Shown here piece by piece: positions 41,524 to 51,362 of a DNA stretch of 64,000 nucleotides (positions are counted from its first letter, which is position 1; each line of letters starts with the position of its first letter). The translations under genes were made by a program, and so were the position numbers. Under the pieces are notes generated by a model. It had not been told where the DNA came from and searched no databases. It worked only from the letters and a program-made list of their open reading frames with translations. This DNA comes from Ornithinibacter sp. (GTDB taxonomy: Bacteria > Actinomycetota > Actinomycetes > Actinomycetales > Dermatophilaceae): positions 20,291 through 84,290 of the forward strand of contig JAQSWG010000010.1 of assembly GCA_029266735.1 (NCBI GenBank). The letters run 5' to 3'.

Positions 41524-42315
41524 CTACTCGTCCTCCTCGTCCCAGATGCGGGTCTTCTTCGGCCTGGCGGGAAACCGCTGCGGGTCCTCGGCGTGGAGCT
41601 CGCGGCGGATGCCGAACCACACGAGCGCGAAGCCGAGCACCATCGTGAGCCACCACTGGTAGGCGTAGGCGAGGTGCGGCCCGAGGCTCCGGTCCGGCGG
41701 GCGAAGTGGGGTCGGGCGCTCCGGGGTCGAGCCGTCGGCCGACCTCTCGCTCTGGAGCAACACGTAGCCGGGGAGCGCCGAAGGGGACCCGAGGGCGGCG
41801 GCGGCCTCCGGCACGTTGAGGTTCGCCACCTGACGGGGCGGCATCTCGCGGCCACGCGACGCCTCACCACGCCGCACCCAGCCGGTCACCTCGACCTCAC
41901 CCTCCGGCGCCGGCGGAACCGAGGGCAACGTGCTGGCCCCCTGGTCAGAGGCGCCGACCCAGCCGCGGTCGACGATGACGTCCGGTCCACCGACGTCCCG
42001 TCTGAGGGCCCACACCACCTCGAGACCGGCCTGGCCGTCGAGGGTGCGGTTGCGGACGAAGACGGGCCCACCGGCATACCGGCCGGTCACCGTGACACGG
42101 GTCCACTCGTCGTCCGGGTCGAGCTCCGTCGGGGTGAGCACGGAGTCCAGGGGCACGGGCTCGGCCCGGTAGTGCTCGTCGAGGCGCTCGTTGCGCTCCA
42201 CCTTGGCCAGATGGCGGTCGTACTGCCACCAGCCGAGCCGGTAGCAGAGCACCGCGAACACCACGGCGAGGAGGAGGGCGCCCAGCCAGCGAGGTGTCAC
42301 GAGCCGCCTGAGCAC
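41524..42315 (-). CDS. SURF1 family cytochrome oxidase assembly protein
   Basis: 263 residues. N-terminal helix (LGALLLAVVFAVLCYRLGWW), extracytoplasmic SURF1 domain (RNRTLDGQAGLEVVWALRR; DVIVDRGWVG), C-terminal helix ending WWLTMVLGFALVWFGIRREL and an acidic tail. GTG 42315 fits the family start (LRRLVTPRWLG) and follows TACCGT by 6 nt; an upstream ATG at 42339 would add eight residues. Complements ctaA/ctaB in aa3 oxidase biogenesis. Confidence 0.9.
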   Translation of the reverse strand: MLRRLVTPRWLGALLLAVVFAVLCYRLGWWQYDRHLAKVERNERLDEHYRAEPVPLDSVLTPTELDPDDEWTRVTVTGRYAGGPVFVRNRTLDGQAGLEVVWALRRDVGGPDVIVDRGWVGASDQGASTLPSVPPAPEGEVEVTGWVRRGEASRGREMPPRQVANLNVPEAAAALGSPSALPGYVLLQSERSADGSTPERPTPLRPPDRSLGPHLAYAYQWWLTMVLGFALVWFGIRRELHAEDPQRFPARPKKTRIWDEEDE

Positions 42316-42321
42316 CCGGCC

Positions 42322-42340
42322 ACGGTACGCGACGTACATT
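42322..42340. promoter_or_regulatory. Divergent -10 elements for SURF1 (-) and moaA (+)
   Basis: TACCGT on the minus strand (42327-42322) lies 6 nt before SURF1 GTG 42315. TACATT on the plus strand (42335-42340) lies 8 nt before moaA ATG 42349. Both starts lack an SD. Confidence 0.35.
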
Positions 42341-42348
42341 GGTGCCCT

Positions 42349-43350
42349 ATGGCCGACCTTCCCGCCCCGCGCCTCCTCGACCGCTTCGGTCGGATCGGGC
42401 GTGACCTGAGGGTGTCGGTCACCGACCGCTGCAACCTGCGCTGCTCCTACTGCATGCCCGCCGAGGGTCTGGAGTGGATGGCCAAGCCGGAGATGCTCAC
42501 CGACGACGAGCTCGTGCGGGTCATCGCCATGCTCGTCGGTCTGGGGGTCACCTCGGTGCGGATGACGGGCGGCGAGCCGCTCCTGCGTCGGAGCCTCGTC
42601 GACGTCGTGGGCCGGGTCGCCGCGCTCGAGCCCCGGCCGCGCATCGCGATGACGACCAACGGCATCGGCCTCGACCGCCTCGCCGCACCCCTGGCCGCAG
42701 CGGGCCTGGACCGGGTGAACGTCAGCCTCGACACCGTGGTGCCGGAACACTTCGCCCGCCTCACCCGCCGTGACCGATTCCAGGACGTCGTCGCCGGGCT
42801 CAAGGCGGCGGCAGACGCCGGGCTGGTCCCGGTCAAGGTGAACGCCGTCGCGATGCGGGGCGTGAACGACACCGACGTCGTCGAGCTCCTCCAGTGGTGC
42901 CTGGACCGCGGCTACGAGCTGAGGTTCATCGAGCAGATGCCGCTGGATCCCCAGCACGCGTGGGACCGGTCCGCGATGGTGCCCCAGGCCGAGATCCTCG
43001 AGCGGCTGGGCGAGCGCTTCCGCCTCACGCCCGTACCGGGGCGCGGCAGCGCACCCGCAGAGCTGTTCCACGTCGACGGCGGTCCCCAGACGGTGGGCAT
43101 CATCGCCAGCGTCTCGGCGCCGTTCTGCGGCAGCTGCGACCGGGTGCGCCTCACCGCCGACGGCCAGGTGCGCAACTGCCTCTTCGCCCGCCGGGAGGTC
43201 GACCTGCGCGGGCCGCTGCGCGCCGGGGCCAGCGATGACGAGCTCTCGGACCTCGTCGTGGCGGAGATGTGGGCCAAGGCCGCCGGCCACGGCATCGACC
43301 GGCCCGGCTTCCGGCAGCCGGACCGACCGATGTCAGCGATCGGCGGCTGA
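42349..43350 (+). CDS. moaA: GTP 3',8-cyclase MoaA
   Basis: 333 residues. Radical SAM enzyme starting molybdenum cofactor synthesis. N-terminal cluster motif TDRCNLRCSYCMP, MTGGEPLLRR, and C-terminal second cluster cysteines in APFCGSCDRVRL and VRNCLF. C-terminus ends in Gly-Gly (SAIGG), as required for MoaA activity. No other moa genes in the window. Convergent 18-nt overlap with the DUF3099-like gene. Confidence 0.96.
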   Translation: MADLPAPRLLDRFGRIGRDLRVSVTDRCNLRCSYCMPAEGLEWMAKPEMLTDDELVRVIAMLVGLGVTSVRMTGGEPLLRRSLVDVVGRVAALEPRPRIAMTTNGIGLDRLAAPLAAAGLDRVNVSLDTVVPEHFARLTRRDRFQDVVAGLKAAADAGLVPVKVNAVAMRGVNDTDVVELLQWCLDRGYELRFIEQMPLDPQHAWDRSAMVPQAEILERLGERFRLTPVPGRGSAPAELFHVDGGPQTVGIIASVSAPFCGSCDRVRLTADGQVRNCLFARREVDLRGPLRAGASDDELSDLVVAEMWAKAAGHGIDRPGFRQPDRPMSAIGG

Positions 43351-43665
43351 GTCCTCCGGACTGTCCTCAGGGCCGCGGGTGATCCGGCGGGTCTCGTCGA
43401 CGGCCGGGGGGACCGGCCGCACCCGACCCTGCACCCGGGGCTTCACGGCGTTCGCGGCGACGACGGCGAAGAACGGGAGGAAGACGGCGCCGGCGGCGAA
43501 GATCCACCGGTACCACTCGTCGATGACGACGAGGAGGACGAAGCAGGCGGTGCGGATGCCCATCGTCACGAGGTAGTGCTTCAGCCGGCGGGCCTGGTCC
43601 TCGGTCCGCGACTCCGGCGCAGTGGTCACCGACTGGACGTCGGGGGCCTTGCGGCTGTGTGTCAT
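43333..43665 (-). CDS. DUF3099-like small membrane protein
   Basis: 110 residues, two hydrophobic segments (GIRTACFVLLVVI and WIFAAGAVFLPFFAVVAANAV) joined by the conserved-looking DEWYRW turn. Match to DUF3099 from memory; function unknown. ATG 43665 is ~12 nt after TACAGT. The open frame upstream of it overlaps fabG in antisense and is discarded. Confidence 0.8.
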   Translation of the reverse strand: MTHSRKAPDVQSVTTAPESRTEDQARRLKHYLVTMGIRTACFVLLVVIDEWYRWIFAAGAVFLPFFAVVAANAVKPRVQGRVRPVPPAVDETRRITRGPEDSPEDSAADR

Positions 43666-43713
43666 GGGCACCGTTCCACTGTATGTCGCAGGGCTCCGGC
43701 TACCCAGTGGTAG

Positions 43714-44445
<732 letters not shown>

Positions 44446-44542
44446 CGGCCGGTCCGCTGCCCCACGCACCACGTCACCGCACGCTGCCGACCCGCTCACG
44501 ACGACCGTTCCCACCGACCACATCCCAGCGAAAGGCCAGCCG

Positions 44543-45301
44543 ATGTTGCTCGAGGGCAAGAAGCTGCTCGTCACCGGTGTCCTCATGGACTCCTCCATCG
44601 CCTTCCACGTCGCGCGGTTGGCGCAGGAGGAGGGAGCCGAGGTCGTGCTCACCTCCTTCGGGCGCACGATGAAGATCACCACGGCGATCGCGCGGCGCCT
44701 GCCGGTGGCTCCGCCCGTCGTGGAGCTCGACGTCACCAGCGACGACGACCTCGCCGCCCTGGCCGACCGGGTGCGCGAGCACGTTCCACACCTCGACGGG
44801 GTGGTGCACTCCATCGGCTTCGCCCCGCAGGGGGCCTTCGACTTCATGGCCGCGGGCTGGGACGACGTCTCCACCGCGTTGCACGTGTCCGCCTACTCAC
44901 TGGCGTCCCTCACGAAGGCGGCGATGCCGCTGATGGGGGAGGGGGGCAGCGTCGTCGGGCTGACCTTCGACGCGCGCTACGCCTGGCCGGTCTACGACTG
45001 GATGGGCGTCGCCAAGGCCGCCTTCGAGTCGACGAGCCGGTACCTCGCGCGGGACCTCGGCCCGAAGGGGATGCGCTGCAACATCGTCGCCGCGGGCCCG
45101 ATCCGGACGACCGCGGCCAAGTCCATCCCCGGGTTCGAGCGCTTCGAGGAGGCCTGGGGATCCCGGGCGCCGCTCGGTTGGGACGTCAACGACGCCGAGC
45201 CCGCAGCCCGCGCCTGCGTCGCGCTCCTCTCCGACTGGTTCCCGGCGACGACGGGCGAGATGGTCCACGTCGACGGGGGGTTCCACGCAGTCGGGGTCTG
45301 A
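44543..45301 (+). CDS. fabI: Enoyl-[ACP] reductase FabI (InhA-like)
   Basis: 252 residues. LLEGKKLLVTGVLMDSSIAF, HSIGFAPQGAF and Tyr-x6-Lys in YDWMGVAK characterise the InhA/FabI SDR subgroup; C-terminal DGGFHAVGV. NADH-dependent last step of fatty acid elongation, target class of isoniazid/triclosan in relatives. SD GAAAGG precedes the ATG. Confidence 0.94.
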   Translation: MLLEGKKLLVTGVLMDSSIAFHVARLAQEEGAEVVLTSFGRTMKITTAIARRLPVAPPVVELDVTSDDDLAALADRVREHVPHLDGVVHSIGFAPQGAFDFMAAGWDDVSTALHVSAYSLASLTKAAMPLMGEGGSVVGLTFDARYAWPVYDWMGVAKAAFESTSRYLARDLGPKGMRCNIVAAGPIRTTAAKSIPGFERFEEAWGSRAPLGWDVNDAEPAARACVALLSDWFPATTGEMVHVDGGFHAVGV

Positions 45302-45371
45302 CCGGTCAGGTGGCCCACCGAGCGGCGAGGACATCACGTGGCCGACGCACGATGAGCCGCCGCGCGAGCAC

Positions 45372-45377
45372 TAGGCT
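45372..45377 (+). promoter_or_regulatory. -10 hexamer TAGGCT for the leaderless Mur ligase-TPR gene
   Basis: TAGGCT ends 6 nt before GTG 45384; no SD is present. Confidence 0.5.
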
Positions 45378-45383
45378 CCCGGC

Positions 45384-47585
45384 GTGAGCAGCGAGCCCAC
45401 CGGCGGCGCCCCGGTGACGACCCGCGAGGTGCGCCTGCTCGAGGGGCCGAACCTGTACTTCCCGCGGCCCGCGGTCAAGGTCACCCTGGCACTTCCCGGC
45501 TACCTCGAGGCGGAGCCCGAGCAGGTGCGGCGCGTGTGTGCGGCTCTGGGGGTGCCCTCACGCGCTGCCGGCGCCCCCGGCTCGGAACAGCGCCAGCGCC
45601 TTCTGCTCCGCGTCGTCGAGAAGGCGACGAGAGCGCTGGCGCGCGAGGCCGGCACGCGGCGTCTCGGCATCCGCACACGTGTGTCGAGCGAGACCTCCGT
45701 CGTCGTCTGCTCCTTCGTCTGGCGTCACCGCGGGCGCGCGGAGGCGCTCGGTGGCGAGCTGGGCCCGGTCCTCGCCGACCTCCTCGCGGGGTGTTCCGTC
45801 GAGGATGCCGTGCACGGGCGAGCCGCGACGGTCGCCGGGGCGAAGGGCGGTGAGCCTCCCCGGGTCGTGACCCCCGGCATCCCCGTCGCCTCCGTCACGG
45901 GGACGAACGGCAAGACCACCACCACGCGGCTGGTTGCGCACATCTGCATGACTGCCGGCCTGCGGACCGGCTGGAGCTCGACCGACGGGGTCCTCGTCCA
46001 AGGTGAGCTGGTGGAGGAGGGCGACTACTCCGGGCCCGCCGGGGCACGGGCCGTCCTCTCCGCTCCGGGAGTTCAGGTCGGCATCCTCGAGACTGCGCGC
46101 GGCGGGATGCTCCTGCGCGGAATGGGGGTGGCACACAACGACGTCTCCGTCGTCACGAATGTCTCCGCCGACCACCTCGGATCACAGGGCATCGACACCG
46201 TCGACCAGCTCGCCGAGGTCAAGGCGATCGTCACCCGCGTCACCCGCCCGCAGGGCTGGGTCGTTCTCAACGGGGAGGACCCCAGGGTCTGGGCGATGCG
46301 CGCTTCGTCACGGGCCAGGCCCTGGGTGTTCACCGCCGACCCGAACGCCCCGGCGGTGCGCGAAGCGCTGGGGGCGGGCGGCCGGGCCACCACCGTGCTC
46401 GACGACCACGTCACGGTCGTCACCGGGGATCGGGGCCCCGACCGCCTCGTCCACGTCGTCGACCTGCCGATGGCTCTCGCCGGGCTCTCGCACCACAACG
46501 TCCTCAATGCGCTGGCGGGCGCATCGGCCGCCCTCGGGCTCGGCATCGACCGGTCTGCAGTCGCCGAGGGCCTGCGGACCTTCCGTCCGGACGACGTGCT
46601 CAACCCGGGCCGGATGAACACCTACACCCTGCCTACGGAGCACGGTGAGGTCACCGTCATCCTCGACCTGGCCCACAACGAAGCCGGGTTGGAGGCCCTC
46701 CTCGACGTCGCCCGCGGGCTCGCGGCGCCCGGCGCGCGCGTGCACCTGGCCCTCGGCACGGCCGGCGACCGCACCGACGAGATCCTCCAGGCCATGGGCG
46801 AGATCGCCGGCCTCCGTGCGGACCACGTCGTCGCGGCCCACAAGGCCCACTACCTCCGGGGCCGTAGCGTCGAAGACCTCGAGGCACACCTTCGGCTCGG
46901 TCTGGCGCGCGCCGGCGTCGCGGACGTCGCGTCGTGCCCGACCGAGCTGGCCGGCCTCGGGGCGTGCCTCGACGGCGCCGACGACGGCGACGTGGTCGCC
47001 GTCATGTGCCACGCGGAGCGGGAGGAGATCGTCGGCTGGCTGCGGGAGCGGGGGGCCACCGCCGACGACCCGGACGCCATCCGGCGGAAGGTCGTGCGCG
47101 GCCGCGGCGAGCACGAGGCGGAGAAGGAGATCACGGCACTCTGGGAGATGACGGATGCCGTCGCGCGCGTCGAGCGGGCCGCCCAGCTGTACGCCGCCCA
47201 TCCCGGCGACGCGCGGATCGCCTACGAGTACGCGGGAACCCACGACAGCGCCGGCCACGAGGCCGAGGCGGTGCCGCTCTACGAGGAGGCCCTGGCGGCA
47301 GGCCTCCGGGAGCCGCACCGCCACCGGGCCCAGGTGCAGCTGGCGTCGAGCCTGCGCAACCTCGGGCGTGCGGAGGAAGGCCTGGTCGTCCTCGACGACG
47401 CGGCCCGACGGCATCCGGACAGTCTCGGCGTCGCGGCCTTCCGTGCCCTCGTGCAGCACGACGCCGGCAGATCCGGCCAGGCTCTCGCCGATCTCCTCAC
47501 CGCGGTGGCGGCCACCAGCAGCGATCCCGACGTCGTCCACTACCGCCGAGCGATCACGGCCTACGCGGCCGAGCTGGGAGGCTGA
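45384..47585 (+). CDS. CphA-like Mur ligase with C-terminal TPR domain
   Basis: 733 residues. N-terminal ~140 residues (VRLLEGPNLYFPRPAVKVTL) recall the CphA N-domain. A Mur ligase module follows: P-loop SVTGTNGKTTTTRLVAHI, STDGVLVQGELVEEGDYSGP, ILETARGGMLLRGMG, VTNVSADHLGSQGIDTV. This closely parallels the C-terminal half of the CphA encoded next door, but the ATP-grasp domain is absent. From ~590 a TPR-like region begins (VERAAQLYAAHPGDARIAYE; HRAQVQLASSLRNLGRAEEG), a family that often stands alone. The fusion could be natural or caused by loss of a stop. Probably acts on a cyanophycin-like or other peptide substrate. Confidence 0.8.
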   Translation: MSSEPTGGAPVTTREVRLLEGPNLYFPRPAVKVTLALPGYLEAEPEQVRRVCAALGVPSRAAGAPGSEQRQRLLLRVVEKATRALAREAGTRRLGIRTRVSSETSVVVCSFVWRHRGRAEALGGELGPVLADLLAGCSVEDAVHGRAATVAGAKGGEPPRVVTPGIPVASVTGTNGKTTTTRLVAHICMTAGLRTGWSSTDGVLVQGELVEEGDYSGPAGARAVLSAPGVQVGILETARGGMLLRGMGVAHNDVSVVTNVSADHLGSQGIDTVDQLAEVKAIVTRVTRPQGWVVLNGEDPRVWAMRASSRARPWVFTADPNAPAVREALGAGGRATTVLDDHVTVVTGDRGPDRLVHVVDLPMALAGLSHHNVLNALAGASAALGLGIDRSAVAEGLRTFRPDDVLNPGRMNTYTLPTEHGEVTVILDLAHNEAGLEALLDVARGLAAPGARVHLALGTAGDRTDEILQAMGEIAGLRADHVVAAHKAHYLRGRSVEDLEAHLRLGLARAGVADVASCPTELAGLGACLDGADDGDVVAVMCHAEREEIVGWLRERGATADDPDAIRRKVVRGRGEHEAEKEITALWEMTDAVARVERAAQLYAAHPGDARIAYEYAGTHDSAGHEAEAVPLYEEALAAGLREPHRHRAQVQLASSLRNLGRAEEGLVVLDDAARRHPDSLGVAAFRALVQHDAGRSGQALADLLTAVAATSSDPDVVHYRRAITAYAAELGG

Positions 47586-47603
47586 GCCGCCTCCGTGACG
47601 GGA

Positions 47604-50450
47604 TCAGCCGGCCGGAACGACCGGCTCGAGGTCACGCGCCGCGGTGTCGCCGGCCTCGGTCGCCTCAGCGTGGAGGGCACCGGAGTCGAGGTCTGGGTCC
47701 CCGACCCCACCTCTGGTGTGGGTGCCGGGCTGGGCCTGTGACGTCATGGCCTCCAGCTCGCTCATGACGGCGGCGTGCTGGTCGACGGTCAGCACGACGA
47801 TGTCACCCGGGTTCGCCCGGGCCATGACATGGCGCACGGCCGCCGTCTCGTCGAGGACGATCTCCACCTGGCGACACCGGACCCCCGGCTGGCCGATCCT
47901 GCTGCGGGCACCCTCGGCGACCCTCGCGGCGGTGAACCCGCGCTCACGTCCGCGGAGCCGCTGGTCCTCGCGGACGACGACGACGTCGAAGTGCTCGGCG
48001 GCGACCGAGCCGAGCTCGCGCATGTCGTCGTCGCGGCGGTCACCAGCGGTGGCGACGAGGCCGATCCGCGAGATCTTGCCGAGGTCCGCCTGTCCCTCCT
48101 TCATCGCTGCGTAGCGCTCGAGGAACTCGCCGAGCACCCGCATGCCGGGGGCGTTGTGGCAGTAGTCGACGATGACGTCGACGTTGTGGACGTTGACCTG
48201 GTTCATGCGGCCGGGCGAGAGGTAGTACGACGTCGTGAACGTGCGCAGTCCCTGGCGGATCTCGTGCAGTCCGGCACCGCTGGCGAAGGCGGCACCAGCC
48301 GCTGCCATCGCGTTGGCGACGTTGAACAGCGCGGTGCCCCCGAAGGACGACGGCAGCAGGTGCGTCCAGGCGAGCTGCATGGACCGCCGACCGTGGCGGA
48401 GAACGATCATGTCGCCGCGCTCGGTGCGGTCGAGGACGACGGCTCGCCCGCCCCGCCGGCAGTGGTCGTCGATGAGCTCGCGCACCGTGCTGTCGCGCTC
48501 CTCGAGGCTGAACCAGATGACCGAGCCGGAACAGCGCCGACGCATCCTCCGGACGAGGGGGTCGTCGGCGTTGAGCACGGCGAACCCGTCTCGCGGGACC
48601 GCCTCGACGACGACCGCCTTGACGTCGGCCAGCTGCTCCACGGTGTCGATGCCCCGCATGCCGAGATGGTCGGGCTGCACGTTCGTCACGACCGCGACGT
48701 CGTTGCGGTCGTAGCCGAGCCCTTCCCGCAGGATGCCGCCCCGTGCCACCTCCATGACGGCGAAGTCCACGCGCGGGTTCTGGAGCACCATCCGGGCCGA
48801 CCGCGGGCCGCTCGCATCCGACTTCACGACGAGCCGCTCGTCGATGACGATCCCGTCGGTCGACGTCATGCCGACCTGGCGCCCGAGGCCCTTCATGATG
48901 TGTGCGATCATCCGCGCCGTCGTGGTCTTCCCGTTCGTGCCCGTGACGGCGACGATCGGCACCCGGGACGGAGCACCCGGGGGGAAGAGCAGGTCGACCA
49001 CCGGCTTGGCGATGTACTGCGGCTCACCGATCGTCGGGTTGGTGTGCATCCGGAACCCCGGGGCGGCGTTGACCTCGCAGATGGCACCGCCGGTCTCGCG
49101 GACCGGCGAGGCGATGTCCGGGCAGATGAAGTCGATCCCGGCGACATCGAGCCCGATGAGCCGGGCAGCCTCCTCGGCGATCTCGACGTTGTCGGGGTGG
49201 GCGTCGAAGGTGCGGTCGATGGAGATCCCACCGGTCGACATGTTCCCGGTCAGCGCCAGCTTGACCCGCGTGTCCGGCGGCGGCACGTCGTCCGGGCCGA
49301 ACCCCTGGTCGTGCACGAGCCCTTCGGCGGCGGGGTCGAGCCTGATCTTGGTCAGCACCTTCTCGTGCCCGACTCCCCGGCGCGGGTCGGAGTTGGTGAT
49401 GTCGACGAGCTGGCGGATGGTGTGGATGCCGTCGCCGGTGACGTGCGCCGGCACCCGCTCGGCGATGGCCTGCATCCGGCCGCCGACGATGAGGCACCGG
49501 TAGTCCCGGCCGTGCACGAAGGACTCGACGATGACGTCGCCGCGGCGGGACTGCGCCTCGGCGACGACGAAGGCGTCGCGCACCTCCTCCTCGGTCGTGA
49601 GGTCGAGGCACACGCCACGGCCGTGGTTGCCGTCCAACGGCTTGAGGACGACCGGGAACCCGATCCTCCGTGAGCTGGCGACCGCTGCCTCCGCCGTTCG
49701 CACGGTCTCCTGCGCCGGCACGGGCAGTCCGGCGGAGGCGAGCAGCGTCGTGGTGAGGTCCTTGTCGCCCGCGATGTCGACGGCCAGGGCACTGGTCTTC
49801 GACGTCATCGTCGCCCGGATCCGCTGCTGGTGCACGCCCTGGCCGAGCTGGACGAGGCTGGCGCGGTTGAGCCTGATGTAGGGGATGTCCCGGCTCACCG
49901 CCTCCTCGAGGATGGCGCCGGTGGAGGGGCCGAACGCCGTGCGCTCGGCCCGGGTGAGGAAACGCTCGAGCTCGAGCGCGAAGTCGAAGCCGTCCTCCGG
50001 CTGGACCAGGTGGTTGACGAGTCGCACCGCGAGGTGGCCCGCCGCGAGGCCCACCTCCTCGTCGTTGTAGCCGTAGACGACGTTGTAGACCCCGGGGCGG
50101 CCCTTGACCATGCGCGTCTTCCCCCGGCGCAGGTCGTGCCCCGCCTCCTGCTGGAGCTGGAGAGCGACGTGCTCCGACACATGGCCGAGCCACGTGCCCT
50201 CGCGCAGCCGCTCCGCGAAGCCGCCCCGAACGCCCTTGGAGCAGGTGTGGTTCACGAGCCGTGGCATGAGGTCCAGGAGGCGGTCGGTGAAGCCGGGGAG
50301 GGTGTCGGTGGGGTAGCCCTCCAGCACGCCGAGGTCGACGACGAGGTGCACCGCCGGTTGGTAGGACCAGATGTTGCCGCCACGGTAGATCCGCGACTCG
50401 ACGATCCGCAGGTCTGGGGCGGGTGGCCCGGTCGGGGTGGGGCGGTCCAT
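47604..50450 (-). CDS. cphA: Cyanophycin synthetase CphA
   Basis: 948 residues. Makes multi-L-arginyl-poly-L-aspartate from Asp, Arg and ATP. N-domain (LRIVESRIYRGGNIWSYQPA), ATP-grasp domain (GFPVVLKPLDGNHGRGVCLD; GIDFICPDI; GGAICEVNAAPGFRMH), and Mur ligase domain (AVTGTNGKTTTARMIAHIMK; EVARGGILREGLGYDRNDVA; SPGRMNQVNVHNVDVIVDYC). C-terminal ~40 residues are low-complexity acidic. ATG 50450. Convergent with the Mur-TPR gene (18-nt gap); cphB lies just upstream on the same strand. Confidence 0.95.
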   Translation of the reverse strand: MDRPTPTGPPAPDLRIVESRIYRGGNIWSYQPAVHLVVDLGVLEGYPTDTLPGFTDRLLDLMPRLVNHTCSKGVRGGFAERLREGTWLGHVSEHVALQLQQEAGHDLRRGKTRMVKGRPGVYNVVYGYNDEEVGLAAGHLAVRLVNHLVQPEDGFDFALELERFLTRAERTAFGPSTGAILEEAVSRDIPYIRLNRASLVQLGQGVHQQRIRATMTSKTSALAVDIAGDKDLTTTLLASAGLPVPAQETVRTAEAAVASSRRIGFPVVLKPLDGNHGRGVCLDLTTEEEVRDAFVVAEAQSRRGDVIVESFVHGRDYRCLIVGGRMQAIAERVPAHVTGDGIHTIRQLVDITNSDPRRGVGHEKVLTKIRLDPAAEGLVHDQGFGPDDVPPPDTRVKLALTGNMSTGGISIDRTFDAHPDNVEIAEEAARLIGLDVAGIDFICPDIASPVRETGGAICEVNAAPGFRMHTNPTIGEPQYIAKPVVDLLFPPGAPSRVPIVAVTGTNGKTTTARMIAHIMKGLGRQVGMTSTDGIVIDERLVVKSDASGPRSARMVLQNPRVDFAVMEVARGGILREGLGYDRNDVAVVTNVQPDHLGMRGIDTVEQLADVKAVVVEAVPRDGFAVLNADDPLVRRMRRRCSGSVIWFSLEERDSTVRELIDDHCRRGGRAVVLDRTERGDMIVLRHGRRSMQLAWTHLLPSSFGGTALFNVANAMAAAGAAFASGAGLHEIRQGLRTFTTSYYLSPGRMNQVNVHNVDVIVDYCHNAPGMRVLGEFLERYAAMKEGQADLGKISRIGLVATAGDRRDDDMRELGSVAAEHFDVVVVREDQRLRGRERGFTAARVAEGARSRIGQPGVRCRQVEIVLDETAAVRHVMARANPGDIVVLTVDQHAAVMSELEAMTSQAQPGTHTRGGVGDPDLDSGALHAEATEAGDTAARDLEPVVPAG

Positions 50451-50492
50451 CGGAGCTTCTCCTCGGGTGGGGCGGGCGGGCAGTCCGGCGTT

Positions 50493-51350
50493 TCAGGCTT
50501 TGGCAGCGGCCAACGAGACGAGAAGGTCGGGGTGCTGCTCGACGAAGTCGGTGAGCCGGCGGTCCGCGAGGTCGAACGTGGCCCCTGCCGGCAGGGTGTG
50601 GACCGTGGCGCCGGAGACGAGCACCGGGGCCCCCGCCCGGGCCTCCGCGGCGTCGGTGCGCGCGGTGCGGCAGTCGAGGACGAAGACGGCACCGGCGCCG
50701 TGCACCGTGAAGTCCCGCCGGTCCCGGACGACGATCGCGGTGTCCTCGTCGATGCCGATGCCGAGCAGGTGCGGCGAGGGTGCGACGACGGACAGCAGCC
50801 GTCCGTACCGGGAGCGCTGGTCGAAGTGCTGGTCGACCACCACCCCCGGGAGGAGTCCGAGGCCCGCGGACAGCTGGCTGCCACGCTGGCGCGGGGTGAT
50901 GCCCTCCTCGCCCATGGAGATCATGAAGTCCGACATGATCGAGGCCCCGGCCGACGTGCCGCCCACGACGCAGCCACGGTCGTGGGCTCGGTGCAGCGAG
51001 TCGCCGAGCGGCGTCCCCGGGATGAGCTGGGAGAGCCGCAGCTGGCTGCCGCCCGTGATGAAGACCCCGGTCGCCTCGTCGACGGCCGCCACCGCCTCGG
51101 GGTCGTGGGCATCGTCGCGCGTGGTGGGGTTGACGACGAGCACGTCCGGGGCACCGAGGCGCGTGAACACCTCCGTGTAGGACGCCGCCACGTCGTCCGG
51201 GAAGGACGAGGCCGTGGGAACGACGACGAGCCGAGCTCGCCGGCCGCCGGCGAGCTTGACGAACCGGCGGAGCAGCGACGCCTTGCCCACCCGGTCCTCG
51301 CCGCCACCGATGACGAACAGCGTGGGGGTGGTCGACGGGTGGCGCGGCAC
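50493..51350 (-). CDS. cphB: Cyanophycinase CphB
   Basis: 285 residues, S51 serine peptidase family, exo-hydrolase of cyanophycin to beta-Asp-Arg. FVIGGGEDRVGKASLLRRF, VFITGGSQLRLSQLIPGTPL, nucleophile elbow VVGGTSAGASIMSDFMI, DQHFDQRSRYGRLLSVV. GTG 51350 sits 6 nt after TAGGCT. 42 nt upstream of cphA, so probably cotranscribed. Confidence 0.95.
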   Translation of the reverse strand: MPRHPSTTPTLFVIGGGEDRVGKASLLRRFVKLAGGRRARLVVVPTASSFPDDVAASYTEVFTRLGAPDVLVVNPTTRDDAHDPEAVAAVDEATGVFITGGSQLRLSQLIPGTPLGDSLHRAHDRGCVVGGTSAGASIMSDFMISMGEEGITPRQRGSQLSAGLGLLPGVVVDQHFDQRSRYGRLLSVVAPSPHLLGIGIDEDTAIVVRDRRDFTVHGAGAVFVLDCRTARTDAAEARAGAPVLVSGATVHTLPAGATFDLADRRLTDFVEQHPDLLVSLAAAKA

Positions 51351-51356
51351 GCCGTC

Positions 51357-51362
51357 AGCCTA
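51357..51362 (-). promoter_or_regulatory. -10 hexamer TAGGCT for cphB, overlapping the serB stop
   Basis: TAGGCT on the minus strand (51362-51357) overlaps the serB stop codon and lies 6 nt before GTG 51350. The cyanophycin genes could thus be expressed independently of serB. Confidence 0.5.

Noticed and set aside
47775..49673. 632-codon open frame on the plus strand within cphA
   Set aside because: Antisense to CphA, whose motifs are complete.
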